Source: Circinella minor
Taxonomy: Eukaryota > Mucoromycota > Mucoromycetes > Mucorales > Lichtheimiaceae
Length of the DNA stretch: 64,000 nucleotides
Assembly: GCA_016758965.1 (NCBI GenBank)
Contig: JAEPRB010000040.1
Coordinates: 161,621-225,620 of the forward strand
Reading direction: 5' to 3'
In this document: positions 22,951 through 32,819 of the stretch, in pieces
Layout of the letters: every line of letters begins with the position of its first letter
How positions within the stretch are numbered: the stretch's first letter is position 1
Made by a program: the position numbers and the translations under genes
The notes under the pieces: model-generated
Told to the model about the DNA's origin: nothing
The model's input: only the letters and a program-made list of their open reading frames with translations
Databases searched by the model: none

Positions 22951-24836
22951 ATGGGCCTATGTCTATCGTCTGAAGAACGAGCAGAACGGTCACATAGCCA
23001 AAAGATCGATAATATGATCGAAGAAGATAGTCGACGATTGAAGCGCGAATGCAAACTCCTTCTACTTGGTATAAATTTTAATATACTTAATATAATGATA
23101 ACAATAACGACAACAATGACACAATCTTATTCATCTATAAGTACCCAACGACGAGAACATTTCAATTTCTTATTTAAATATAATTATATTATATTGTTTT
23201 CTAGGTAGTGGAGAATCAGGTAAATCGACAATTGTAAAACAAATGAAGATAATCCATCAAAGTGGATATACCAGAGACGAATTATATACTTGGAGAGCAA
23301 CAGTTTATCGTAACATAATGGAATCAGCACAAGCGTTAGTTATGGCTATAGATAAATATAATTATCGATTTGAAAACTCAAAAAATAAGGTAATATTAAA
23401 TGACAAAGTGACGTGTATGCATTGACCATGAATAAAATATAATAATAGCAAATAATCTGTATATAGAAATTCGCAGAACTCATAGCGGATTATGATCTGG
23501 CCGGGCCAGATAATACCGAACGACCTCTAGACCCAACCCTTGTTGAGGCTGTGGCTAGTGTATGGAAAGATGATGTCATTCCACGGTTATTAGATCAAGA
23601 AGCGAGTCAATTTTATTTGATGGATTCTGCACCCTAGTATGTAATTATTATTCTTATTATCGCTTTTTTAGTCATTGGCAACTTTCCATGAAAAATATGA
23701 ATTTTATACTCACACTTTTTTTTTTTTTTTAAAAAAAAATAGTTTCTTTAATGAAGTGAAACGTGTTGGTCGACCGGATTATATTCCCAATGTTCAAGAT
23801 GTTTTACGAGCACGGTCGAAAACTACTGGTATCACAGAAACACGGTTTAAAATGGGTCAGATGAGTATGCAGTATGTATAACACAAGAATAATCAATTTT
23901 AATATTAGGAGATAGAGGGAATTAAAAGGGATCAGTCACTATAACTTTAAATACTAACTATTTATTATGTTATAATATGTAGTATGTTTGATGTAGGAGG
24001 TCAAAGATCAGAACGAAAAAAATGGATTCATTGTTTTGAAGCCGTAACATCTATTATATTTTGTGTTGCTCTAAGTGAATATGATCAAGTATTATTAGAG
24101 GAATCACGACAGGTTAGTTTGAGATTTAAAAAGATAAATACTTTGATTTAGGAAAACATTTGATTATGTGTTATAGTTTGATTATAACAGATATACATTT
24201 TTATTTTATTTATTCATTATAGAACCGAATGATGGAAAGCTTAGTTTTATTTGAATCCATTGTGAATAGTCGTTGGTTTCTTCGCACTTCGATTATTTTA
24301 TTTTTAAATAAAATTGATGTTTTTCGGACAAAACTCCCCAAAGTACCTTTGGAACATTACTTTCCTGATTATGGAGGTAAAGTATAAAATATATTTATTC
24401 GTTGTAGGGTGAGATAAGATCAAAGATACTAAAAATATCATTTTTATTAATTCATTCATTTTTCTTTAGGTGGATCAGATCCTGCGAAAGCCGCAAAATA
24501 CATCCTATGGCGATTCACACAAACAAATCGTGCGAAGCTTAATATATACCCACAGTAAGTAATGAGTATTTTTTTTTTCGAATCAATCAAAAAAGGATAT
24601 GATGGACTCAAGTTATTCTTTACTGTTTTTAGTTTAACACAAGCAACCGATACATCTAATGTAAGTTTGTTATAAGATAGACAAATAGGGTTATTCATTT
24701 TTTATTTTTATTCACATGATTTTTATAACTGAATTATTTTTTATTTTCTATAAATAATCAATAGATTCGTTTAGTATTTGCAGCAATTAAAGAAACGATA
24801 TTACAGAATGCATTAAAAGATTCTGGGATTCTATAA
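22951..24836 (+). CDS. Heterotrimeric G-protein alpha subunit
   Basis: Membrane-anchored GTPase coupling seven-helix receptors to effectors such as adenylate cyclase. Nine exons (22951-23068, 23205-23389, 23467-23636, 23743-23871, 23983-24112, 24223-24376, 24470-24554, 24633-24660, 24765-24836) give 1071 nt, 356 aa, the usual size. MGLCLSSE carries the N-myristoylation pattern (Gly2, Ser6), with Cys4 available for palmitoylation. The P-loop GSGESGKST is at residues 40-48. The switch I region [12 protein letters not shown] keeps the catalytic Arg, switch II has [13 protein letters not shown] (Gln208), and LNKID and TQATDT give guanine specificity. The C-terminus is DSGIL: the pertussis-toxin cysteine at position -4 is Ser. 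A TTG-initiated frame opens nine bases upstream, but the ATG at 22951 creates the myristoylation site. Fungal subclass cannot be fixed by eye. Confidence 0.96.
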
Positions 24837-25954
24837 AAACGAAATCAGGATTATCTTACTACAGTGATCTGAATCATTACAACAACAATAACCTTATTAC
24901 CTTATTATTACCATTCACTTTAATTATTATTACTATTATCATTATTCCAAATACTTTTTTATAATTATACTTATTATTTATTATTTATTATTACTTCTTT
25001 CTTTTTTCTTTATGAAAAAACCACCCACTCAATTATTTCGTTGTACAGCATATTTTTATAACTCACTATATACAAACCTATATTAGAAAAAAAAAAGACC
25101 CTTTCACTTCCGCTAATACGTTTCTTATAGCAATCCTCTCTCTCTCTACATTACCTTCTAATATTTCCCAATGAACTAACAAATTTCCCCCTTTTCCATC
25201 TTAACCTCCTTAACCTTTGTTTCATTCTTTTCTTTGTATTAGTATTATCGTTTTATATTCAAAAGAGGGCGTTGATCCTGGCGCTAAACTCCCTCTAGTC
25301 AAATATTATTTTACTCTCTCTATATATATTATACATACATTTGAAATGTTTTTATTGAATCTCTATAACATCACCATGACAACCACGGATCACTATGAGA
25401 ATATATAAATTACATGTGCATATTTAATTAATAAATCCAAGAACACTGTTTGATTGTGTGTTTTCCGCATGATTATGATGAACAAAGAAAATACTCCATA
25501 TGTTATATAGTTTACGTACTGTATGTTGTAGTGGTTAAATTTATCATTCTTCTCCTTTTTTTACTCTCATCTATCATTGTGTTTAAACCACATAAAAGAA
25601 ATCTTCTCCTTACACTATGAGAACATATATTATGACCTAAATTGTACTATATTGCTGATGATCCACTGTCATAGGAAAATATAAAAAACAATGGTTTTAG
25701 TAGTATTTCTTGATGTCTATTGCCAGAACATGAAAATATTTCAAAAGATAGTGAAACCAACATCTGTTACGTATAGTTTTATGTCATACATTACTTGTGT
25801 GTTCTTGCTACTATATATCACCATAATAAAGTTCCAGTGGCTCCTGCAATTTTTTTCAATTTCTATAAACCTAAACCTAAACCTATAGAAATTTGCGTCT
25901 TCACAAAAAATAGTTGTCGCTTTCATAAAAATGATTGGCCAAGTGTTCATTTTG
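24837..25954. other. 3' flank of G-alpha up to the palindromic element
   Basis: AT-rich sequence with pyrimidine-rich blocks (25080-25300) and no supportable gene. A small hairpin with CCTAAA repeats in its loop lies at 25858-25893, shortly before the palindromic element. Confidence 0.45.
25858..25893. repeat. 10-bp hairpin with CCTAAA-repeat loop
   Basis: AATTTCTATA (25858-25867) pairs perfectly with TATAGAAATT (25884-25893). The 16-nt loop is AACCTAAACCTAAACC, a CCTAAA repeat resembling degenerate telomeric sequence. Confidence 0.7.
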
Positions 25955-26513
25955 TCACTTCGGTCAAGAATATTTGTCCATGCTAAGTACTCTTCCAGTC
26001 TGCCTTATTTTGCTTTGTCACAGTTAAAGAAAATAAGTTGGGCCATTCAAAAAACTTTTGGCCACTTTAATGAAGTGGGTCACCCACTTCAAATATTAGA
26101 CAATAATATGAAATTGAGACATTGTTGTTAAAGTGAGGCACTAATATGGAGATGGGAAACCTGAACTCCAGTCATTTGAGTATGAGAACAAGTTTCGTCA
26201 AAAAATACACAATTACTTTGGTAGTTGATGTCTGTCGCTTTCTAACGAGTGATACGTAATATAGAAACAAAGTTGAATTGTTTTGATAGTATCTCGTTCT
26301 ACAGTATTATTGGCTGCTCGTTTTAAAGAGAAAAGTATACTTTTCTCCAATATGTATGCCTACAAGGTTCATTAATGAAAGCTTCAAGGTAAAGAAATGC
26401 TTCTCAAGTATTTATTTAAGGGTTGTTTTAAAGAAGTTCGATCATAATGTTGAATGTTTAGGAAACAGGTGTTTTCGAGTCATCATTCGCTTTTCTTTGA
26501 CTGTTTCCTGTCA
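25955..26513 (+). repeat. Left long terminal inverted repeat (~559 bp)
   Basis: Reverse complement of 30600-31192 with scattered substitutions and small indels. It contains the perfect 20-bp palindrome GAGAAAAGTATACTTTTCTC at 26328-26347. Confidence 0.88.
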
Positions 26514-26563
26514 ATAATATGTACATAACTATAGAAGGTTTAGTACAATTATCACCCATTTAA

Positions 26564-26911
26564 GCTCATCCTCCGCTAAATTATTCTCATCAGCAAATAT
26601 ATCAACAAGTTCATTTACAATGTTCTTATCTACAACAAAATCATTCACAATACCAATACACCTATCCACAGCAGCAAATTTATTCTCAACAACATCTTCC
26701 TCAGCCACACTCTCCTCGACAATTTTCTCCTTCTATTCAGCAACAAACTGTTCCAATCAATAATGACATTATTGGTACTAGTAATACGAATTCAAGAGCC
26801 GGTTTGCCTAAATATCGTCAAAAATCAGCATGTTCTTTGTGTGGCTATACTAATTGCAATGGCAAATACAATCGTCGATTATGCAAAAACATCGATAATA
26901 GCCAGTCATAA
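26564..26911 (+). pseudogene. C-terminal transposase-like fragment: Gln-rich linker plus zinc knuckle
   Basis: An open 116-codon frame preceded immediately by an in-frame TAA (26561-26563) and ending in TAA at 26909-26911. It starts with a Gln/Tyr/His/Pro-rich linker (segments such as YPQQQIYSQQHLPQPHSP). It then has a basic stretch, AGLPKYRQKSA, and a zinc-knuckle-like motif CSLCGYTNCNGKYNRRLC close to the stop. The order linker then CxxCG...NRRxC is the usual end of Mutator-like and related transposases. There is no ATG at its head, so it is either the last exon after an AG acceptor (TTTAAG at 26559-26564) or a 5'-truncated remnant. The catalytic part is absent from the window. Confidence 0.5.
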
Positions 26912-27193
26912 ATATAAGGCAATTCCATGTTACATCATATATACTCTATTTATAATTTTATATTCTCAATTACTTTTTTTATACTCTTATATAAATAAAT
27001 ACATTTCTCATTATTTTGTATAAAAAATATGTTTTCCAAAAAACCAATTAACTAATTCCCTCGGCCTCAGACATGTTATCCGAGCAACAATTTTTAACAA
27101 TCTATTCAGTAATCAAATTTCTAACTGATTGCACTAAGATATCATAGAATTTTATTCATTTTAAAGAAATGAGAGAGAATGAGAAAGTGTACA

Positions 27194-28630
27194 TTAAAAT
27201 AAGGAGAAAGAGGGTGTTCTTGACTTTCGGCGTTTTGGGTTGAGATGAACTTTCATGTCGTCTGTTAAAGGTCTTGGGTATTTATATCGGGATTGGCACT
27301 CTGTATCAAGTACACGACGAACTCTTTTCAATTGACCCAAATCCGCAATATTACAAATTGTTCTAGGTACATCAAGCGATAAGATTTCGGACATTATTGT
27401 GACACCTGGAAAAGCTTCTTCATAGAGTAAACAATAACTCTATAGCCAATTGCCTGTATCGAAATAGCTTTTTTTGTTTTCTTTTCTTAACATCAGATCA
27501 CGGGAAAAAGTTGACAACCTGACCAAATCAGCAAACGCCAACTCAGCATATGCTTCTACATCCTGCAGTTTTACTTCACAATATCCTAAGATAATACTTT
27601 CTGCTTTTTTTTTGGAACGCTGATCATGACTCCGTCCGGCCTCAAACCACCCGTGTTTTCGTCTTGTTTGTTTAGCCAAATAAAATGTTTGTTTATAGTA
27701 GGGTCGTGGAAGAGAGCGGAAAAGATAGGACCCAAAAAAATTGTTGTTAATTCGAGTTCTCCAATAGCGTCAAGTCCTTCGAAATTTGGCAATTTGCTTC
27801 AGAGGTTGGTAAACATTTCGATCAACTTGCCATCATCTTCAGACGCCCTTTCATTCAACTTGTTCAATTTTATTTTGAGACCTCTTCTATTGGTTTTTTC
27901 GTTGACTCCTCTTAAAATAGCGGTCAAATCTGAATAAACTGCGTCGTCTGTTTGATAGTATCTTTCATAATGGAGGCCTTTATATTGATAGCATGTTCTT
28001 CAGCATCGATACGTTTTAGTAACTCTTGATCAAATTGATAAGCCTTGAACAAAATGATGTTCTTACATGCAAGCACCTGCTGTATTTCAGACATAAAATC
28101 AAACCTGTTTTTTTTATTTGTTTTTACAGAAATTGATGTAGTCGTAGTTATACTTAATTTCTGCTGTTGATTTTTGAGCAGTCGAGGCTTGAGCAGTCAA
28201 GGCTGAAGCAGAAGGAGTAGTGGTTGGTGATGTTGGTGTTGTTGTTGGTGTATTATTTAGATTTAAGCGAATAAGTAAACCATCCGAAGCTACCGCAGCA
28301 GCACTCGTCGCCAATTTGATACAATTCTGCATGAGGGATTTGTTCGCAACAGATTGAACAAATAGAGGTTCTAAATCAATGGTTTTGCTGTGTTTGCATG
28401 ACTTGTTATTTATATTTTTATAAATCTTGCTAAAAGTTCTTTTAAGATCATGTAGTGCGTCTTTGTATATTGTATATTTCAAACCAATTTGTAATGATTT
28501 CCTTCGCGTCTTTGTTCTTTCTTACGAAGCCCATCAATTTAGCTTTTCTTTTTTTACTTTTTATGTAGTCTGTTACAGCTTTGAACAAAATGTTATTTAT
28601 CAGATATGTAATCTTTCCAAAATAGCGCAT
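27194..28630 (-). pseudogene. Broken gene with PD-(D/E)XK nuclease-like motif, left/loop copy
   Basis: Minus-strand coding relic in several frames. From 5' to 3': a Lys-rich segment (28448-28630); a 122-codon frame with Thr/Pro/Ser-rich tail (28114-28482); a segment with FKAYQFDQELLKRIDAEEHA near 28000; then LPNFEGLDAIGELELTTIFLGP, and LRPDGVMI followed by GYCEVKLQD, which fits the PD...ExK active-site pattern. It ends with VPRTICNIADLGQLKRVRRV and a Lys/Arg/Ser tail (stop at 27194). Breaks seen: an internal TGA near 27815, and nine A's at 27611-27619 where the right copy has seven, shifting the frame between PD and ExK. It resembles a repeated protein family of Mucorales with restriction-nuclease-like folds. 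That link is from memory of general pattern, not a search. Confidence 0.5.
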
Positions 28631-28738
28631 TTATCTTCTTATAAATCTGATATATTTATGATAAGGTGGAAAAAAAGGTAAAAGACCTTTTTTTTCGGAA
28701 AAATGCCGATTTTTGTCCACGGTAATGACGAGAAAACC

Positions 28739-29175
28739 GCATCTGAAGATGATGGCAAGTTAATCGAAATGTTTTCCAACCTTTCAAGCAAATTGCCAAA
28801 TTTCGAAAGACTTGGGGCTATTGAATAACTTGAATTAACAACAAACTTTTTGGGTCCTACTTTCTCCCATCTTTTCCACGAGCCTACTATTAACAAGGAT
28901 TTCACTTGGCTAAACAGACAAGGCGAAACATGGAAGTTTTGAGACCGGATGGAGTCATGATCAGCGTCCCAAAAAAAGCAGAATGCATAACCTTAGGATT
29001 TTGTGAAGTAGAACCGCAGGATGTAGAAGCATATGCTGAGTTGGCGTTTGCTGATTTGGTCAGGTTGTCAACTTTTTCCCGTGATCTGATGTCAAGAAAA
29101 GAAAACAAAAAAGCTATCTTGATACAGGCAATTGTTGTATACTTTATTGAAGAAACTTTCCCGTGTCCAAGTTGA
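28739..29175 (+). pseudogene. Inverted second copy of the PD-(D/E)XK-like gene (partial)
   Basis: Reverse-complement copy of 27440-27846. It reads DDGKLIEMFSNLSSKLPNFE, then an in-frame TAA where the other copy has sense. A one-base deletion near 28935 separates HEPTINKDFTWLNRQ from LRPDGVMISVPKKAE. The motif after PD is GFCEVEPQD, so the catalytic Lys of ExK is Glu here. It continues with DVEAYAELAFADLVRLSTF, nearly identical to the left copy. It is non-functional by several independent lesions. Confidence 0.6.
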
Positions 29176-30049
29176 ATTATGTCCAAGAATTAATTGTTAC
29201 CAATTAGGAAATGCCCCCAGTAGCGAGATTATTCTATTGTAAAATGATAATTATATTTTATATATGGATTGGAACTTATAACTATTTGAAAAAAAAATAA
29301 TGATAATAGCTAACTATTTGTTATACGTACTCTGTATATGTAATATTATGTTGAAGTAATAAAATGATATTATTTGGAATGCATTTTGCTTTCTTGTTGT
29401 TCCCTTTACACTCAAGGGTACCACAAATGGTAAATGACTTTAATTTTTTTACAGATGCTTTTAAGGAGGCTATTAGCAAGTGCTGCTGATGCTGCTGTTA
29501 TCTGTAAATATTTGTATTGCTATAATAGAATTTGGGTCTGTTAACACTAAACAATTATGTTACAACTACAATCAACACTTTTGAAGACATACTTATCACT
29601 TCATATAAACTCGATTCCATAGCACTGGATTCAATGACAGTAGTTCGACTAATGATAGATTCCTTATTAATGGTCCAGTTGTCGACAATGTTCTTGGAAT
29701 CACTAACATCAGTAGAATTTTCATCTCCACACGCAATCATGAGCTCTCCATTAGATAATGCTTTTGTTCCATTAGATTTTCTCGCGACATTAGTATTTCC
29801 TCATTCTCTTTTTCTTTCACGTATTTTATTATTAGAGTTATATTCCATTGTCACACTATTGATGCAGTCCATGACAGCAATAACTTTTTTTTTAATATTG
29901 ACGCTAATAATGTATGAGCTTTCTTTTCTCTTATGCTTTATGCTTACCTGTTTAAGTCTCAGCAACATGTCATAGTCAAGATTTATTGGCTAAATCCAAA
30001 CGTCATAGTCTTTTTTTATTGGGTTTCACTGCCTCATCCACTTTAGCCG
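29176..30049. other. Unmatched block in the right arm of the palindrome
   Basis: About 0.9 kb with no counterpart in the left arm, where only ~40 bp separate the matching segments. It may be an insertion here or a deletion on the left. A minus-strand frame at 29555-29740 reads a Ser/Thr/Asp-rich stretch (MIACGDENSTDVSDSKNIVD) with disordered-protein composition; the opposite strand is also open. No domain is recognised. Confidence 0.45.
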
Positions 30050-30260
30050 TGCCGAACTCCTATCCTTTGATGTACCTAGGACAATCTGTAATATTGCGGA
30101 TTTGATTAACAAGATGGATCAATTAAAAAGAGTTCGTCATGTACTTGATACAGAGTGCTAATCCCGTTATAAATACCCAAGACCTTTAACAGACGATAAG
30201 AAAGTTGGTCCCAGCCCAAACCGTCAAAAGTCAAGAATACCCTCTTTCTCCTTACTTTAA
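30050..30260 (+). pseudogene. Inverted copy of the 3' end of the PD-(D/E)XK-like gene
   Basis: Matches the reverse complement of the C-terminal segment at 27194-27400: TICNIADLINKMDQLKRVRH and then DTEC-stop-SRYKYPRPLTDD, where the left copy has Gln instead of the stop (CAA to TAA). It ends in the same Ser/Phe-rich tail. It is separated from its own upstream half by the 0.9-kb unmatched block. Confidence 0.6.
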
Positions 30261-30599
30261 TTTAAAACCTTGTCATTCTCTCTCATTTCTTTGAAATGAA
30301 TAAAATTCTATGATATCCTAGTGCAATCAGTTAGAAATTTGATTACTGAATAGATTGTTAAAAAGTGGACTTTTCCACGAGATTGGAGAGTTATTATAGA
30401 AAAATTATCTTCGCTTCTTATTTTACCATTAAGTCTACCACTAACTTGATTGTTCATGAAAAAGAACAAAGACAGTTTATCTGTTTAAAGTAAGAGGATG
30501 GTATGTAATCCTAAAAGCTATTGCAGTAGTTATTCTGTATCCTGCATAATAGTACATTTGATTTAATAAACGAAATTAATACTTGCAGTGGTACAACTT

Positions 30600-31192
30600 T
30601 GACAGGAAACAGTCAAAGAAAAGCGAATGATAACTCGAAAACACCTGTTTCTTAAACATTCAACATTCTGACCGAACTCCTTTAAAACAACCCTTTAATA
30701 AATACTTGAGAAGCATTTCTTGACCTTGAAGCTTTCATTATTAGTGAACCTTATAGGCATGTAATTGGAGAAAAGTATACTTTTCTCTTTAAAACGAGCA
30801 GCCAATAATACTGTAGAACGAGATACTATCAAAACAATTTAACTTTGTTTCTATATTATCACTCGATACGTAGAAAGCGGCAGACATCAACTATCAAAGT
30901 GATTGCGTATTTTTTGACGAAGCTTGTTCTCATACTCAAATGACTGGAGTTCGAACAGCAGAAACTGCAAAAGACTATCCTTTCAGGTTTCCCATCTCCA
31001 TATTAGTGCCTCACTTTAACAACAATGTCTCAATTTCATATTATTGTCTAATATTTAAAGTGGGTGACCCACTTCATTAAAGTGGCCAAAAGTTTTTTGA
31101 ATGGCCCAACTTATTTTCTTTAACTGTGACAAAGCAAAATAAGGCAGACTGGAAGCGTACTTGACATGAACATATATTTTTGGCCGAAGTGA
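30600..31192 (-). repeat. Right long terminal inverted repeat (~593 bp)
   Basis: Reverse complement of 25955-26513, with an extra ~32 bp near 30951-30985 absent from the left arm. The 20-bp palindrome recurs at 30768-30787. Confidence 0.88.
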
Positions 31193-32317
31193 TAAAAAGA
31201 ATTGAGCTTGTGATGTTTATTTGTCAATTTCCGCCCATTATATTTGCCTTTTGGTCAATCATTTGGCTGCACAAGAATAAACATATAGCAACGGGTTACT
31301 CAGGGTGTAATGGCCTTATGCTATTAGATATGAGGAAGATATTAACTCGGGTCTTATTAATAGCAAGGTCATTTATATTATTTGCCGTACATAATATCAA
31401 TTTTTTTAGTGTTATATTTGATGTGTGAAAATACAAAAATTAACTTACTTTCATTCAATATACCACAAGTTATCGTCATGTTACCAAAAAAAACTGCTCT
31501 TTTTAATCACTTTCATTTAATAATTGATAAATATAACTTCTTTACTATTATAGTTGAAGAGTTTTTTTTAAAAGACCTTGGGAAATAGTGTGATTACACG
31601 ATAATCCATAAAGAGAAATGAAAAATCAAGCATTTCTCTTTGAAATCTTATATCTAAACGCGAAAGAAAATCATTGTATTACTACCCGATTAGATTTAGA
31701 GAATAACAATAAACATAAATATCTCATTACCATGTTAATATTTATTATTGACTTTCAAGTGTTAAAAGAAAGACAACATCCCGATGAACATCTTCCTGCG
31801 AAGTATGTATGACAATAATAGCGTCGTCAAGCAAGAAAGCTGTTTTTTTTTTTTTAGAAAATAACACTAATAAGCACAGTTAAACAGGGGGATTGTTATG
31901 AATATTAAGGTTTTGATTAATTGACATTCAGCAGGCTTCAAAAAGGTTTACAAAATCAAGAATAAGGGATGATGATCCGGGTCACCTTTTGAAAGGAAGC
32001 ATTTATTTTCACTACAAAAACATATGCCCTTCTACGTACTTCTGCCGCTAGTGTCAGCATAGACAGTTACATGTACCTCAAGTCAAGCCTATATATACTT
32101 ATTATACACATTATTTACAAACGTATCTAGACAAATATTTTTTATAAAACCAATACAAGAAAAAAGGGGTTGAGGAGCCTATTACAATACGGATAGCGAG
32201 TGCTATAATAATCATAAAGAATTATATGGTGTAAAAACAACAGGATATAGAGGAACTTAAAAAAAAGAAGTCCTCTTTACAAAAGCTGCATAAACTCCTT
32301 TGATGATCTCCTAGAGC

Positions 32318-32488
32318 AAGTGCAGCGGTGGTGTTTAAAAAATTTACTTCACACGGGCAGTAACTTTATAGCTTTATGTCCATAATTTTAACTTCACAGT
32401 TCAGGTTACAACCACTGCTGCACCACTTGGCTGTAAAAACTGCGCTGTGAAGTTACAGCCCCAAGTGATTAAAGCCCCTGCTGCACTT
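32318..32488. mobile_element. MITE-like 171-bp element with AAGTGCAGC ends
   Basis: Left end AAGTGCAGCGGTGGTGTTTAA and right end (reverse complement) AAGTGCAGCAGGGGCTTTAA form imperfect terminal inverted repeats. An internal GCTGCACC at 32419-32426 repeats the motif, and paired TTCACAG/CTGTGAAG blocks allow further folding. It is locally more GC-rich than its surroundings and has no coding capacity. No clear target duplication is seen. Confidence 0.45.
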
Positions 32489-32699
32489 GATCTGAAGGTT
32501 TTGCTGTGGCGATAACTATCATTGAGGTCAAGTGATTTACATACAAATAAAAAAGCTTTTTTAATAAATATCTAGACAACAAGTTGCACAAGTACCACTC
32601 GCTGTAGACTGATATCAATATTAATACGATACCAAGGTAGCGATGTAAACAAACGCCTTTGTGCAACAAAACTTTTATACATGAACAAAAGAGAGAAAA

Positions 32700-32707
32700 T
32701 ATATAAA
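32700..32707 (+). promoter_or_regulatory. TATA box of the F-box/LRR gene
   Basis: TATATAAA lies 113-120 bp upstream of the ATG at 32820. Confidence 0.4.
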
Positions 32708-32819
32708 ACCTTTACCATATCTAGTCAATTGTTTTCTTTTTCTCAATCATATAGTGTGCTCCCTTTCAAAAACAAAAATATTTTTTTTCATACATTAGGC
32801 ACATAACATTTTTTTAATA

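Larger units (their letters stand above)
25955..31192. mobile_element. 5.2-kb nested palindromic transposon-like element
   Basis: The two ends are long inverted repeats (25955-26513 and 30600-31192), starting TCACTTCGG and ending CCGAAGTGA. Further inside are two more inverted pairs: 27097-27400 with 30050-30363, and 27440-27846 with 28739-29150. A unique loop lies at 27847-28738. The left half also carries a transposase-like tail (26564-26911) and the right half an unmatched ~0.9-kb block (29176-30049). The long terminal repeats and the zinc-knuckle tail suggest a Mutator-like (MULE) or fold-back element that picked up another gene. No target duplication could be recognised, and weak similarity continues a few tens of bases outward (to about 25930 and 31260), so the ends are approximate. 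All genes inside are broken. Confidence 0.65.
31193..32819. other. Intergenic region and F-box gene promoter
   Basis: No intact gene is seen. It contains a 171-bp MITE-like repeat (32318-32488) and a TATA box at 32700. Short plus-strand frames at 31180-31812 are AT-driven and show no domain. Confidence 0.45.
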
